Source: Hydrotalea flava (lineage in GTDB: Bacteria; Bacteroidota; Bacteroidia; Chitinophagales; Chitinophagaceae). Taken from it: a stretch of DNA of 64,000 nucleotides. Positions 1 through 8,628 of the stretch are shown in pieces; position 1 is the stretch's first letter; each line of letters begins with the position of its first letter. The notes beneath the pieces are model-generated. The model was not told where the DNA came from. It made no database searches and was given only the letters and a program-made list of their open reading frames with translations. The position numbers and the translations under genes are program-made. The stretch is from assembly GCF_001623405.1 (NCBI RefSeq), contig NZ_LUHG01000072.1, forward strand, positions 1 through 64,000, in the 5' to 3' direction.

Positions 1-921
1 GTGTATATGGTGCGTGCAGGGTTATTCAATGGGGTAGATGTGGTATTGCACTGGCATCCCGGCGCAGAAAATGGTGTAACCATGACCAGTGCATTAGCCA
101 ATATCTCTGCTAAATTCAGGTTTCATGGTATTGCTGCACACGCTGCAGCATCGCCCGAAAAAGGCCGCTCTGCTTTAGATGCCGTTGAGGCTATGGATTA
201 TATGGCCAATATGATGCGGGAACACGTGCCTCAGGAAACCCGTATTCACTACATTATTACCAATGGCGGCAAGGCGCCCAATGTGGTACCCGATTTTGCT
301 GAGGTGTATTATTATGTGCGCCACCCCAATAAAGAGCAGGTAAAATCTATTTTCGACAGGTTGGTAAAGGCCGGGCAGGGTGCAGCATTGGGCACCGGCA
401 CAACCATGGATTATGAAATTATTGGCGGCACACACGATTTGTTGTTGAATAAAACCCTGGCTACAGTTATGCAAGCCGATTTAGAACAAGTGGGCGGTGT
501 TACTTATACGCCTGATGAAGTAGCATTCGGTAAAAAATTACAGGCCACTTTTAATTTTACCGTACCACCCATTGAGTCGGCTGCTACCATTAAACCATTG
601 AAAGAACAGGAAGATGCTGGCGGCGGCTCAACTGATGTAGGCGATGTAAGCTATGCAGTGCCCACCGTTGGCCTAAGGGCTGCTACCTGGATTCCAGGCA
701 CTCCTGCGCATAGCTGGCAGGCCACTGCCTGTGGCGGAACTGAAATTGGCACCAAAGGCATGATGGTAGCCGCTAAAACATTGGCATTAACAGCCATTGA
801 TTTATACCAAAGCCCGGCTTTGATTGATGCAGCTAAAAAAGAATTTGTGCAAGCCAAAGGCAACTACCAGTACAAAGCATTATTGGGCAATAGAAAGCCT
901 GCTTTACATTACCGCGATTAA
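1..921 (+). CDS. AbgB-like M20 amidohydrolase, 3' part
   Basis: C-terminal ~306 residues of an M20D-type metal-dependent amidohydrolase; the 5' end lies outside the window, so the GTG at base 1 is probably internal. M20 enzymes hydrolyse amide bonds of N-acyl amino acids or small peptides. Visible are the lid/dimerisation segment with its AAHAAASPEKGRSALDAVE stretch (about residues 44-64), the GGSTDVGDVSYAVPT motif (about 208-222) typical of the aminobenzoyl-glutamate hydrolase subunit AbgB, and a late HSWQATACGG segment (about 237-246). The family call is firm; the substrate is not readable from sequence. It is followed by a good terminator, so it ends its transcription unit. Confidence 0.85.
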   Translation: MYMVRAGLFNGVDVVLHWHPGAENGVTMTSALANISAKFRFHGIAAHAAASPEKGRSALDAVEAMDYMANMMREHVPQETRIHYIITNGGKAPNVVPDFAEVYYYVRHPNKEQVKSIFDRLVKAGQGAALGTGTTMDYEIIGGTHDLLLNKTLATVMQADLEQVGGVTYTPDEVAFGKKLQATFNFTVPPIESAATIKPLKEQEDAGGGSTDVGDVSYAVPTVGLRAATWIPGTPAHSWQATACGGTEIGTKGMMVAAKTLALTAIDLYQSPALIDAAKKEFVQAKGNYQYKALLGNRKPALHYRD

Positions 922-948
922 TTGTGTAATATTTTGATATTAAATCAA

Positions 949-977
949 CCGCTTTCTGGTAAAGGAAGCGGTTTTTT
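949..977 (+). terminator. Rho-independent terminator after the amidohydrolase
   Basis: An 8-bp stem (CCGCTTTC with GGAAGCGG, one G-T pair) and 7-nt loop are followed directly by six T residues. It lies 28 nt past the amidohydrolase stop codon and separates it from metF. Confidence 0.8.
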
Positions 978-990
978 ATTGCTTTGATGC

Positions 991-998
991 TATGTTTG
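991..998 (+). promoter_or_regulatory. Candidate -7 box (TATGTTTG) for metF
   Basis: Matches the Bacteroidota -7 consensus TAnnTTTG, about 110 nt before the metF ATG and just after the upstream terminator. No clear TTTG -33 partner is visible at the usual spacing. No SAM-riboswitch core was recognised in the leader. Confidence 0.35.
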
Positions 999-1106
999 CA
1001 AATATTTTAGCGGTTCATGATAAGCCGGCAAGTCAAAAAGCTTATCCTGCCAATGCGCTAAAAGATTCGTGATTTTTAATAGCAACGCTACCATACACCT
1101 AAACAA

Positions 1107-2060
1107 ATGAAAGTAACTGAACACATTCAACAGGCCAAAAGCACCTTACTATCTTTTGAAGTATTACCACCCTTGAAAGGAAAAACCATTACTTCGTTAT
1201 ATGATCATTTAGATCCGCTCATGGAGTTTAAGCCTTCTTGGATCAATGTTACCTACCACCGTAGCGAAAGTATGTTTAAGAAAAAAGCCGATGGCTCGTT
1301 TGAAAAAGTAGAAGTACGCAAAAGACCCGGTACCGTGGGCATTTGCGCTGCCATTATGAACCATTATAAAATAGATACAGTGCCACATTTAATTTGTGGC
1401 GGCTTTACCAAACGCGAAAGTGAAGATGCTTTAATTGATTTGAATTTTCTGGGTATTGATAATGTGTTGGTATTACGGGGCGATGCAGCTAAAAATGAAA
1501 CCAGTTTTGAGCCGGAGCCAGATGGACATGCACATGCCATTGATTTACAAAAGCAGGTGGTGAACTTAAACCACGGTATATACATTGATGAAGATATTCG
1601 CGATGGTGGTAAAACTAATTTTTGCATTGGCACCGCAGGCTATCCTGAAAAACATTTTGAAGCACCCAACTTAGATACCGATTTGCAGTTTTTAAAAGAA
1701 AAAGTTGAAGCTGGCGCCGATTATATTATGACCCAAATGTTCTTCGATAACCAAAAGTTTTTTGCTTTTGTAAAAGCCTGCAGGGCAATGGGTATTCAGG
1801 TGCCCATTATTCCGGGATTAAAACCCATTACTTCTAAAAAACAATTAACCGTATTGCCCAGAATTTTTCATGTAGATATTCCCACTGATTTATCAAATAC
1901 TATTTTAAATTGTAAAACAGATGCCGAGGTAGAAACAATTGGCACTACCTGGTTAATTCAACAATCAAAAGAACTGAAAGCTGCCGGTGTGCCGGTATTG
2001 CATTACTATACTTTGGGTAAACCTAAAGTAATACGCAATGTGGTGAAAGAGGTGTTTTAG
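1107..2060 (+). CDS. metF: Methylenetetrahydrofolate reductase
   Basis: 317 residues, normal for the family. MetF reduces 5,10-methylenetetrahydrofolate to 5-methyltetrahydrofolate with an FAD cofactor, feeding methionine synthesis in the cytosol. The N-terminal SFEVLPP motif, WINVTYH strand, PHLICGGFTKRESEDALIDL, NVLVLRGD (about residues 119-126), FCIGTAGYPEKH and DYIMTQMFFD (about 205-214) are hallmarks of the TIM-barrel flavoprotein. The residues normally used for folate and FAD contacts appear intact. It stands alone, transcribed from its own probable promoter toward a convergent gene. No methionine synthase lies nearby. Confidence 0.95.
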   Translation: MKVTEHIQQAKSTLLSFEVLPPLKGKTITSLYDHLDPLMEFKPSWINVTYHRSESMFKKKADGSFEKVEVRKRPGTVGICAAIMNHYKIDTVPHLICGGFTKRESEDALIDLNFLGIDNVLVLRGDAAKNETSFEPEPDGHAHAIDLQKQVVNLNHGIYIDEDIRDGGKTNFCIGTAGYPEKHFEAPNLDTDLQFLKEKVEAGADYIMTQMFFDNQKFFAFVKACRAMGIQVPIIPGLKPITSKKQLTVLPRIFHVDIPTDLSNTILNCKTDAEVETIGTTWLIQQSKELKAAGVPVLHYYTLGKPKVIRNVVKEVF

Positions 2061-2202
2061 GTATCCAAATGCAAAATATCAATGCAGATATCTTCTTGCA
2101 ATTCAAAACAATAAACTATGATAATCAAATAACTTCATTTCGTTTACGAAACAAAATAGCAATTATGCTATAATAATTCCTCAATTTCTGAAAGTTTATT
2201 TT

Positions 2203-4446
2203 TTAAAATCTGACTAATAATCCTCCTCCCCATTGATACCTTGAATCATACCCACCCGATAGTGAAATATACTTACTTAAAAGATACTGTAGGTCAAGGT
2301 GATATTCCTTATCTGTATTGATACGCCAATTAAAAAAAACATGTGGCAGCAGCCATTCATCACTTTCTAATTGAAGTCGAACCCTGCCTGCAGAATTTAT
2401 TCGAAGGTCAGATTCGATAAAGAAAGGGAGGGTATATCTTATGCCTACTACGGGCAAATCAAATTCTTGTTGAAAAATTTCTTTCCCACTAAAAACATTA
2501 TAATATTTTTGTCTTACAGTGGCAACGCCTATATAAGGTCTAAACCAATTTGTAATATATCTTTCATAACTTAGGTTTATTTCGTATTGGCCATTATAGT
2601 TGGTATTGGCTTCTGTTCTAATTGCATTTGACATATTAATATAATTGGCATTAAATTCTGTCATCATGCTTTTTGCTGCTAAACTGCCATAAAAAAACCA
2701 TTGTTTATCTTCATTTAATATTTTTTTCAGCGGATAGTTAGCCAGGGCAGTATCTCTTTCACTACCTTCATAATGTATGTAACGTGCCATTCCACTTGCC
2801 AAATGATACAAGATATGGCAATGAAAAAACCAGTCTTTATCTTCATTTGCGGCAAATTCTATTACCACCGTTGTCATTGGGGGCACATCTACGGTGTGTT
2901 TTAATGGAGAGTAATCGCCATTTTTGTTAAGAACACGGAAATAGTGACCATGAAGGTGCATAGGATGGTTCATCATGGTTTTATTAACAAGTATCAGCCT
3001 TACATTTTCTCCTTTCTTTACCGCAATTGAGTCTTGTTGTGAAATTGTTTTGTTATTTATTGACCATACATACCTGTACATATTTCCGGTTAGGTTCAGT
3101 GTAATTTCCCTGGTTGGTTTTCCCTGTGGTAAGTTTGTTGGTGTAAAAGATTTGAGCATATCATAATTAAACATTATGAATTTACCAGTTGTATCTGACT
3201 TAACTGCACTCATTGCCGGCATATCCATGTTTTGATTCACCTTTTTTTCCACGGAAGTTTTTTGCATAGGGTTATCCTGTTGAACCATTTCTTTTTTACT
3301 GCTTCCCATCATCTGTTTGTCCATTGGCATATTACCCATATGTCCTCGTTTTTTCAAGCGCATATTCATATTGCCCATATTCATTCTGCCTGGCATATTT
3401 ACAGTTAAATGATGAATGGTTTCACTCATTTTCCATACATTAGGTTTTGGAATATCAGGAGCCATTATTTTATTACCCTGCCCTATAAATACAGAAGCAT
3501 GGCCAGTAACATCAATAGCTGTTGAACGAAATTCGTAAGCACCATTTGTAGGAACCGTTATAATGAAATCATAGGTTTCAGCAACCCCCATCAACAAGCG
3601 GTCAATGAAAACGGGTTGAACATCTACCCCATCGGCAGCAATCAATTCCATTTTACCGCCTGCATACTGCAAATAAAAATAGGAGGATGCTGATCCATTA
3701 ATAACCCTTAATCTTATTTTTTGTCCGGGTTTATATTTTGAGAAGTCTGATTCAGTATTTCCATTAATGAAAAATCTGTTATAATAAACATCAGAAATAT
3801 CCATCGGAGGCATTCTGTTATAAGCTGCTTTTAGCCTTTCGCCCCACGCATGGTGTTTTAATAATTTATCAAGGCTCTGGGGATAGCCTTTTTCTAATGC
3901 ATAATATTCATTAGCAGCATCTCTTCTTTTCAAGGTTGTTAAAACAGAAGCAGGCTTTTCATTTGTCCAGTCAGATAGTACCAGAACCAATTCCCCATCT
4001 ACCTGATATCTTTTTTTTATAGGTTGAATAACTATCGATCCATATAAGCCACTTTGTTCCTGCAGCATTGTATGCGAGTGATACCAATAAGTTCCAGATT
4101 GTATAAGCGGAAAACGGAAGGTGAAAGTTTTTCCCGGTTCAATAGGTGGTGTGGTTAAATAAGGAACACCATCCATGAGGTTAGGTAACAATATTCCATG
4201 CCAGTGTACTGAAGTTGATACATTCATTTCATTATGCACATGTATTACTGCGGTATCACCTTCAGTGAAATACAGTGTAGGAGCTGGAATAGAGCCATTT
4301 ACAGCAATTGCTTTTACCCTCTTGCCAGTATAATTAACTGTAGTATCAGCAATATTAAGTGTGTATTCAACAGTTTTAGGTTTATTTACTTGAGCATGCA
4401 GCATGCAAGAAGTAAACAAAAAAAGAATTATAAGTAGTTTTTTCAT
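2203..4446 (-). CDS. Multicopper oxidase with C-terminal barrel-like domain
   Basis: 747 residues from the ATG at 4446, chosen because MKKLLIILFLFTSCMLHAQ starts a clean signal peptide; an in-frame ATG at 4548 would add a non-secretory leader. Multicopper oxidases of the CopA/laccase type oxidise Cu(I), metal ions or phenols in the periplasm. Copper ligands are present: HWHG (81-84), HSH (123-125), HPMHLHG (494-500) and HCHILYH (542-548). A Met/His-rich insert (NMGNMNMRL, GHMGNMPMDKQMM) resembles a copper-binding loop. The last ~170 residues are alternating aromatic strands ending in Phe, resembling a CopB-like outer-membrane barrel. Tandem regulatory-looking repeats lie 213-260 bp upstream. 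Copper tolerance is the likeliest role. Confidence 0.88.
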   Translation of the reverse strand: MKKLLIILFLFTSCMLHAQVNKPKTVEYTLNIADTTVNYTGKRVKAIAVNGSIPAPTLYFTEGDTAVIHVHNEMNVSTSVHWHGILLPNLMDGVPYLTTPPIEPGKTFTFRFPLIQSGTYWYHSHTMLQEQSGLYGSIVIQPIKKRYQVDGELVLVLSDWTNEKPASVLTTLKRRDAANEYYALEKGYPQSLDKLLKHHAWGERLKAAYNRMPPMDISDVYYNRFFINGNTESDFSKYKPGQKIRLRVINGSASSYFYLQYAGGKMELIAADGVDVQPVFIDRLLMGVAETYDFIITVPTNGAYEFRSTAIDVTGHASVFIGQGNKIMAPDIPKPNVWKMSETIHHLTVNMPGRMNMGNMNMRLKKRGHMGNMPMDKQMMGSSKKEMVQQDNPMQKTSVEKKVNQNMDMPAMSAVKSDTTGKFIMFNYDMLKSFTPTNLPQGKPTREITLNLTGNMYRYVWSINNKTISQQDSIAVKKGENVRLILVNKTMMNHPMHLHGHYFRVLNKNGDYSPLKHTVDVPPMTTVVIEFAANEDKDWFFHCHILYHLASGMARYIHYEGSERDTALANYPLKKILNEDKQWFFYGSLAAKSMMTEFNANYINMSNAIRTEANTNYNGQYEINLSYERYITNWFRPYIGVATVRQKYYNVFSGKEIFQQEFDLPVVGIRYTLPFFIESDLRINSAGRVRLQLESDEWLLPHVFFNWRINTDKEYHLDLQYLLSKYISLSGGYDSRYQWGGGLLVRF

Positions 4447-4760
4447 AAGCTTATTGTATATTTTGTTGGAATATCGTTTTGTGTTTTGTTGTGAAGATAA
4501 ACAAAAAGATAAAACAAAATATAGCAGTCCGTTTTGATAAGGCTTCATTATCAGTAAATGCTAAAACAGCCAAAATATTTATGGAAAGTATATTAGCATA
4601 TATTTATTACCAATGCAATTGTTTAGTTTATTTTTTTAATTTAATAAAATTATGAAAAAATAGTATAAATTATTGATTAATTATAATAGTATAAATGATT
4701 GATTTATATGCGATATAATTAAATTATAAATTTTTGTATATAAATATACATTTGGAGCGC
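4447..4760. other. AT-rich intergenic region
   Basis: About 310 bp between the 4-TM gene and the copper oxidase, both on the minus strand. No gene is apparent. Its main content is the pair of direct repeats at 4659-4706, described separately. Confidence 0.6.
4659..4706. promoter_or_regulatory. Tandem operator-like repeats, shared with the lysR promoter
   Basis: Two 22-bp copies with a 26-bp period, at 4659-4680 and 4685-4706, match at 20 of 22 positions: AATAGTATAAAT, then one variable base, then ATTGATT and a variable tail. The same AATAGTATAA..ATTGAT motif is at 15029-15046 beside the LysR gene. They lie upstream of the multicopper oxidase (minus strand) and just past the end of the sulfur-linked gene string. 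Binding by the LysR protein is an inference. Confidence 0.5.
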
Positions 4761-5222
4761 TTAAACTTTTTCAAATAGCAGGCCTAAGATAGCTCCAAAT
4801 GCCCAGTTGGCTATAAAAAAATATACAATACCGGCTGTTGAAATACTGTTTATACCAGCAATGCCCTGTCCTAAAAGTGGCAGTACAATAAAAGCATTTA
4901 TAGACCATGGGATTAGAGAAAAAATACTCCCCTTTACAAGACCTTTGCCGGGTAGAAACTTTTTATTTATGAGGACATAAAATAATACCATAGCCATGCC
5001 GGTAGCATAATGAAATATAATGAAAAAAATAAAACTTTTTAAATATAATAATAAACCCGGATTTAAAAATGTCCGGGTTTTCAAAATAAATAATTTCAGC
5101 AATCCGCCACTTTCAGCTTCTATATGTAGCAGGGGAGCAGCTTTTAATATTATAGTATTAATTGTTATTGCAATAAATCCAATAACGAATATTTTGGCTA
5201 TTTGAAATTTTTTTTTAAACAT
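4761..5222 (-). CDS. Four-helix membrane protein of unknown function
   Basis: 153 residues with four predicted transmembrane helices, at roughly 9-29, 55-83, 97-116 and 124-150. The pattern FHYATGMAMVLFYVL, then GLVKGSIFSLIPWSINAF, then VLPLLGQGIAG recalls a small conserved inner-membrane family found beside metal and redox genes. I cannot assign it a function. It ends a minus-strand gene string running from 9006, with a gap of 33 bp to the binding protein upstream, so it is probably co-transcribed with it. Confidence 0.7.
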   Translation of the reverse strand: MFKKKFQIAKIFVIGFIAITINTIILKAAPLLHIEAESGGLLKLFILKTRTFLNPGLLLYLKSFIFFIIFHYATGMAMVLFYVLINKKFLPGKGLVKGSIFSLIPWSINAFIVLPLLGQGIAGINSISTAGIVYFFIANWAFGAILGLLFEKV

Positions 5223-5255
5223 GTCATTATTTTTTAATTAAAATAAGCATTTATA

Positions 5256-6005
5256 TTACTCCCATCCCCATTTTTTAAAAACGTTATGGCCTTCTTCTGA
5301 TAAAAGAAATTGTATAAAATGTGCTGCATTTTGCTTTTGTTTAGTGATAGAAGTGATAGCAATGGGAGTACCCCGGTAAACAGTTTGTGAGGGTGGTATT
5401 GTAACAAGCGATGCTACATCTTTTAATCTGTAGTACCAGGACGAGAAAATTATTATGGCATCAAATCTATCATCTTTCTTCCACATATCAATGGCTAATG
5501 CTGTATTTGCTGCAGCGCCTTTAATATTTTTTTGAATGTCTCCAATAATATTTTGTTTCCCGGCTAAATCTTCCCACATACCCAATTGTCCGGCGCCAAT
5601 TACTTCAAGTATCTTTACTCCAGGCAAAGTCAGGTCTTTAAGGGAATGTATTTTTTGGGGATTGCCAGGACGAACCAATATACCGGCAGCCCGTTTATAT
5701 AGTTCGGTTCGTGTAGCATTGTTGATTAACCCGGGATGATTCTTATCAAATTGAGTCAGCATGTATTCTGCACCACCAAATATTATATCCGCGTTTTTAT
5801 AAGCATCATTTATCCATTTTCCTTCAGGGCCAGCTATAATTTTTATTGGTGTTGAATATTTCTGTGTGTATAAGCCGGCACATTCTTTCATGGCAGCGGC
5901 CGGCCCACCCGGACCATAAATCATTAAGGTATCATTAGTTTGTGCCCATATAAGCATTGGTGCAAACAAACAATAAACTGATATTATTATAAATTTTGCT
6001 TTCAT
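5256..6005 (-). CDS. Periplasmic solute-binding protein, ModA/PstS-like (first of pair)
   Basis: 249 residues with a Sec signal peptide ending near WAQ (residue 22). The mature part has the type II periplasmic-binding fold seen in oxyanion-binding proteins: a first strand LMIYGPGGPAAAMKECA, a GPEG turn, ILVRPGNPQKIHSLKDL, an AAANTALAIDMW helix, and HFIQFLLSEEGHNVFKKWGW at the end. Molybdate, tungstate, sulfate or phosphate binders share this fold, but the ligand is not readable. No ABC permease or ATPase is adjacent. It lies 8 bp after a second binding protein in the same direction. Confidence 0.8.
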   Translation of the reverse strand: MKAKFIIISVYCLFAPMLIWAQTNDTLMIYGPGGPAAAMKECAGLYTQKYSTPIKIIAGPEGKWINDAYKNADIIFGGAEYMLTQFDKNHPGLINNATRTELYKRAAGILVRPGNPQKIHSLKDLTLPGVKILEVIGAGQLGMWEDLAGKQNIIGDIQKNIKGAAANTALAIDMWKKDDRFDAIIIFSSWYYRLKDVASLVTIPPSQTVYRGTPIAITSITKQKQNAAHFIQFLLSEEGHNVFKKWGWE

Positions 6006-6013
6006 TTGCTTAC

Positions 6014-6925
6014 TTATTTTGTAGTAAATCCATATTTTCTATAAATTGTTTTTGCAGTTGGGCTGGTTAAAAAAGTCATGAAATCTTTTGCGGCCTGTTT
6101 ATGGGGTGCATTTTTCATTAGCCCTGCCATATAAGTTGCAGTAATGTTTTCATTATCAGGAATTGTTACCATTTCAATTGGATGATTTATCATTTGTTGA
6201 TAATAAGCTTCAGAATACCAAACAGGACCGGCATCGCTCTGAGCGTATAATATGCGCATAGGTGTTTGGCGGTGATGAATTTGTGTTAAATAGGTGGTTT
6301 GGTTCTTTACTTTTACATCCATAATTTCATTTTTTAAAGCAACTCCGCCTGCTTTAACATATGCCTCCTCAATGCGTCTACCTATACCTTCCCATTCAGG
6401 ATTAGGCATACTTACTTTTATGTCTTTTCTTCCCAAATCTTTCAGTCCATGGATATTTTTAGGATTCCCCTTTGGTATCATTATTGCTAATTTGTTATAT
6501 GCGTAGGCGGTTGTATCAACAAAATAGTTTACCATTTTATCTATTCGGGTTTTACCTGCAGTGTAAACATCCGGTTGCAGGGTAATGCGCATATTACCAA
6601 TTGTAATCGAACCCCCTTCAATTTGTTTTGCTAAAATACCAGGAGGCAAAGTTTCTGCAAATATCCGTTGGTATTGTGGATATTGTTTTTTGAATGCGGC
6701 AATCAAATCGTCGAGACACATAAACTGATTTCCTGCAAAAAAAACTACGAGTTGTGGATTGTTGATATCTCCAAATAAATCGGGTACATTGTCTACACCC
6801 GGAATAGTAAACATTACTTTACTTTTAGGTGGTGTATTCCAAGGAGGATCAAAACGATGATCTTGGGTAAATCCTTCATTCATTATAAAAGCGAAAACTG
6901 CGATAAATATTAATATTTTTTTCAT
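6014..6925 (-). CDS. Periplasmic solute-binding protein, ModA-like (second of pair)
   Basis: 303 residues from the ATG at 6925, where MKKILIFIAVFAFIMNEGFTQ forms a signal peptide; a longer frame from 7000 begins with a non-secretory leader and overlaps the upstream gene. The core resembles extracellular oxyanion-binding proteins: VVFFAGNQFMCLDDLIAAFK, then GNMRITLQPDVYTAG, LAIMIPKGNPKNIHGLKDLG, SMPNPEWEGIGRRIEEAY and a final DFMTFLTSPTAKTIYRKYGF. It is only loosely similar to its neighbour, so this is probably an old duplication or two distinct binders. Part of a likely operon with DsrE upstream and the 4-TM protein downstream. Confidence 0.8.
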   Translation of the reverse strand: MKKILIFIAVFAFIMNEGFTQDHRFDPPWNTPPKSKVMFTIPGVDNVPDLFGDINNPQLVVFFAGNQFMCLDDLIAAFKKQYPQYQRIFAETLPPGILAKQIEGGSITIGNMRITLQPDVYTAGKTRIDKMVNYFVDTTAYAYNKLAIMIPKGNPKNIHGLKDLGRKDIKVSMPNPEWEGIGRRIEEAYVKAGGVALKNEIMDVKVKNQTTYLTQIHHRQTPMRILYAQSDAGPVWYSEAYYQQMINHPIEMVTIPDNENITATYMAGLMKNAPHKQAAKDFMTFLTSPTAKTIYRKYGFTTK

Positions 6926-6978
6926 TGTAAGTTGTTTAATTTTTAGAATATTTGTTTTACTAAAAGAAAAATTATGTT

Positions 6979-7452
6979 TTATGGTTTTACAATTGACCAA
7001 CCTTCCGCCTGTCGGATAATTAGTTCACCATTACCACTGGGTACAATCCCTATAAAATCATACAACTGATCGCGGCTTATTTTTCTTTCTTTTAACGTAT
7101 TATTACACTGGGCTACAATAACCCCTTTCTCAACCATATTTTTTAAATCGTTTTCATATGGGCTCCCTTTCAGATAGGCATCTGTACCGCCGCCAAAAGC
7201 AATCAATTCAATTTGTATTTTTCCCAAAAGCCTTGGGTCATTTAATGCATTATTAATATTTCTGAATGCCTTTTGAATAATTTTAGGATCATTATTATCC
7301 AGCTGATAAATAGCATTGTAATGTTTCAGGGTAGCTTTAGCGCCGGTAAAAGCTCTGTTTTTTTCCAGAGCATTATTCTTCTCGTTTGTCTGCGCAAAGG
7401 CGGTTGTAATGAGTAATACAAAGCCCAGTAAAAATGTTGATAATTGTTTCAT
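6979..7452 (-). CDS. Secreted DsrE-family protein
   Basis: 157 residues with a signal peptide (MKQLSTFLLGFVLLITTAFA). The mature part is a DsrE/DsrF-like fold: KATLKHYNAIYQLDNNDPKII, strand IQIELIAFGGGTDAYL, VEKGVIVAQCNNTLKERKI with one Cys near residue 117, and the end motif GIVPSGNGELIIRQAEGWSIVKP that marks COG1416-type members. DsrE relatives bind or relay sulfur in sulfur oxidation, though many secreted Bacteroidota copies are uncharacterised. The TsdA-like gene 143 bp upstream supports a sulfur role. The single Cys could carry persulfide sulfur; that is inference. Confidence 0.85.
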   Translation of the reverse strand: MKQLSTFLLGFVLLITTAFAQTNEKNNALEKNRAFTGAKATLKHYNAIYQLDNNDPKIIQKAFRNINNALNDPRLLGKIQIELIAFGGGTDAYLKGSPYENDLKNMVEKGVIVAQCNNTLKERKISRDQLYDFIGIVPSGNGELIIRQAEGWSIVKP

Positions 7453-7595
7453 GATAGGTGTTTTTATGATGAATAAATAAAAAATAATGAAATAGTACTT
7501 GTCTTTTAAAAATTTTTAAAATAAACTTGATAAAATATATATAATAATTTTAATGCAAAAACTATAAATTAGTAATGCTATAACTTTTTATTCAG

Positions 7596-8597
7596 TTATT
7601 GTGTTGCTGCAGTTAATCTTGCTGCTTTAATTGGTTGGAATGGACCAAATTTGTGTTGTTTTTCACTAAATGTATCAGAATAAGGACCAAAGGGAAAGTC
7701 AATGGGTTTTTTATTAATATTTTTCCAATCCATACTTTGATCTTTATGAGGCCTTGATTGGCTATTAACAAAAGCAGCTACATCCCATGCTTCCTCATTG
7801 GTTAATTTTGGATGATGATAGTCAGTTCCAAATGGCATATTGTTTTTAACAAATGAGGCAAAGCTGCTGATTCTGTATAAACCAGCACCATCATTGTAGC
7901 TATGTTTACCCCAAAGTGGAGGATAAGTATAACCAGTGCCTTCAATATTTGGTTGACCTTCTCCATTGTGCCCATGGCAGCTTTGGCAATTAGCCATATA
8001 TACTTTCATCCCCTGTTCGGGACTGGCGGCCCTGTCAAGATATTTTAATTTCATTAAACTGGTTCCTCCTCTTTTTACACCTTTAGGTATACCTTTACCC
8101 AGCCATTTCATATAAGCATAGATAGCATGCATTTCGAGAGTACTTGAATCCATTGACTTACCATTTAAACTTCTTTCAAAACAATCGTTTACTCTATCAT
8201 AAATGGTTTGCATACCGTTGTTGCGTGCCCTAAATTGTGGATAAGTAGCATAAACTTTACCAAAGTTATTTCCATAAGGCACTGTTCCCCCTGCTAAATG
8301 ACAATTCTGACAATTCATCCCGTTGGTAGTTTGTGCTATAATACCTTTCGGACCCAAATAATAAGCAGTATTGGAAATGAGTTCGTATCCATACCAAATT
8401 AATTTTCCGCTATCACTATCTATAGGAATCTGGTATTTATTCCAACCTCTCCAAACTGTATCTATAGGTTCTGAATTTAGAAGTGCTGCTATTTTATTTT
8501 CTTCCTCCTTTTTCGCCTCTAATCCATTAATTACTTTATTGATAAGCACAAATGCTATAATAATCACTAATACCAGAGGAAACCAATTTTTTTTCAT
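7596..8597 (-). CDS. Diheme c-type cytochrome, TsdA-like (thiosulfate dehydrogenase family)
   Basis: 333 residues with an N-terminal signal or membrane anchor (3-20). Two c-heme sites are visible: CQNCH (96-100) and CQSCH (204-208). Between them the YPQFRARNNGM...DRVNDCFERSLNGKSM region matches thiosulfate dehydrogenase TsdA, including a conserved Cys (139) where TsdA has the unusual Cys ligand of heme 1. TsdA couples two thiosulfates to tetrathionate in the periplasm, and some members run the reverse reaction. A Met in KNNMPFGTDYHHP (about 254) could ligate heme 2. Neighbouring DsrE and YeiH-like genes fit a sulfur role. SoxA/SoxX-type or other diheme cytochromes are the alternative. Confidence 0.75.
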   Translation of the reverse strand: MKKNWFPLVLVIIIAFVLINKVINGLEAKKEEENKIAALLNSEPIDTVWRGWNKYQIPIDSDSGKLIWYGYELISNTAYYLGPKGIIAQTTNGMNCQNCHLAGGTVPYGNNFGKVYATYPQFRARNNGMQTIYDRVNDCFERSLNGKSMDSSTLEMHAIYAYMKWLGKGIPKGVKRGGTSLMKLKYLDRAASPEQGMKVYMANCQSCHGHNGEGQPNIEGTGYTYPPLWGKHSYNDGAGLYRISSFASFVKNNMPFGTDYHHPKLTNEEAWDVAAFVNSQSRPHKDQSMDWKNINKKPIDFPFGPYSDTFSEKQHKFGPFQPIKAARLTAATQ

Positions 8598-8628
8598 AAC
8601 AAAGAATTTACTAACTTATATTGATGTT

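Noticed and set aside
1000-1106. SAM riboswitch before metF
   Set aside because: The leader lacks a recognisable SAM-I or SAM-II core.
2060-2203. Possible terminator between metF and the copper oxidase
   Set aside because: TGCAAAATATC...GATATCTTCTTGCA arms are too imperfect and no T-run follows.
4447-4548. N-terminal extension of the copper oxidase to the ATG at 4548
   Set aside because: It would place 34 polar residues before a textbook signal peptide.
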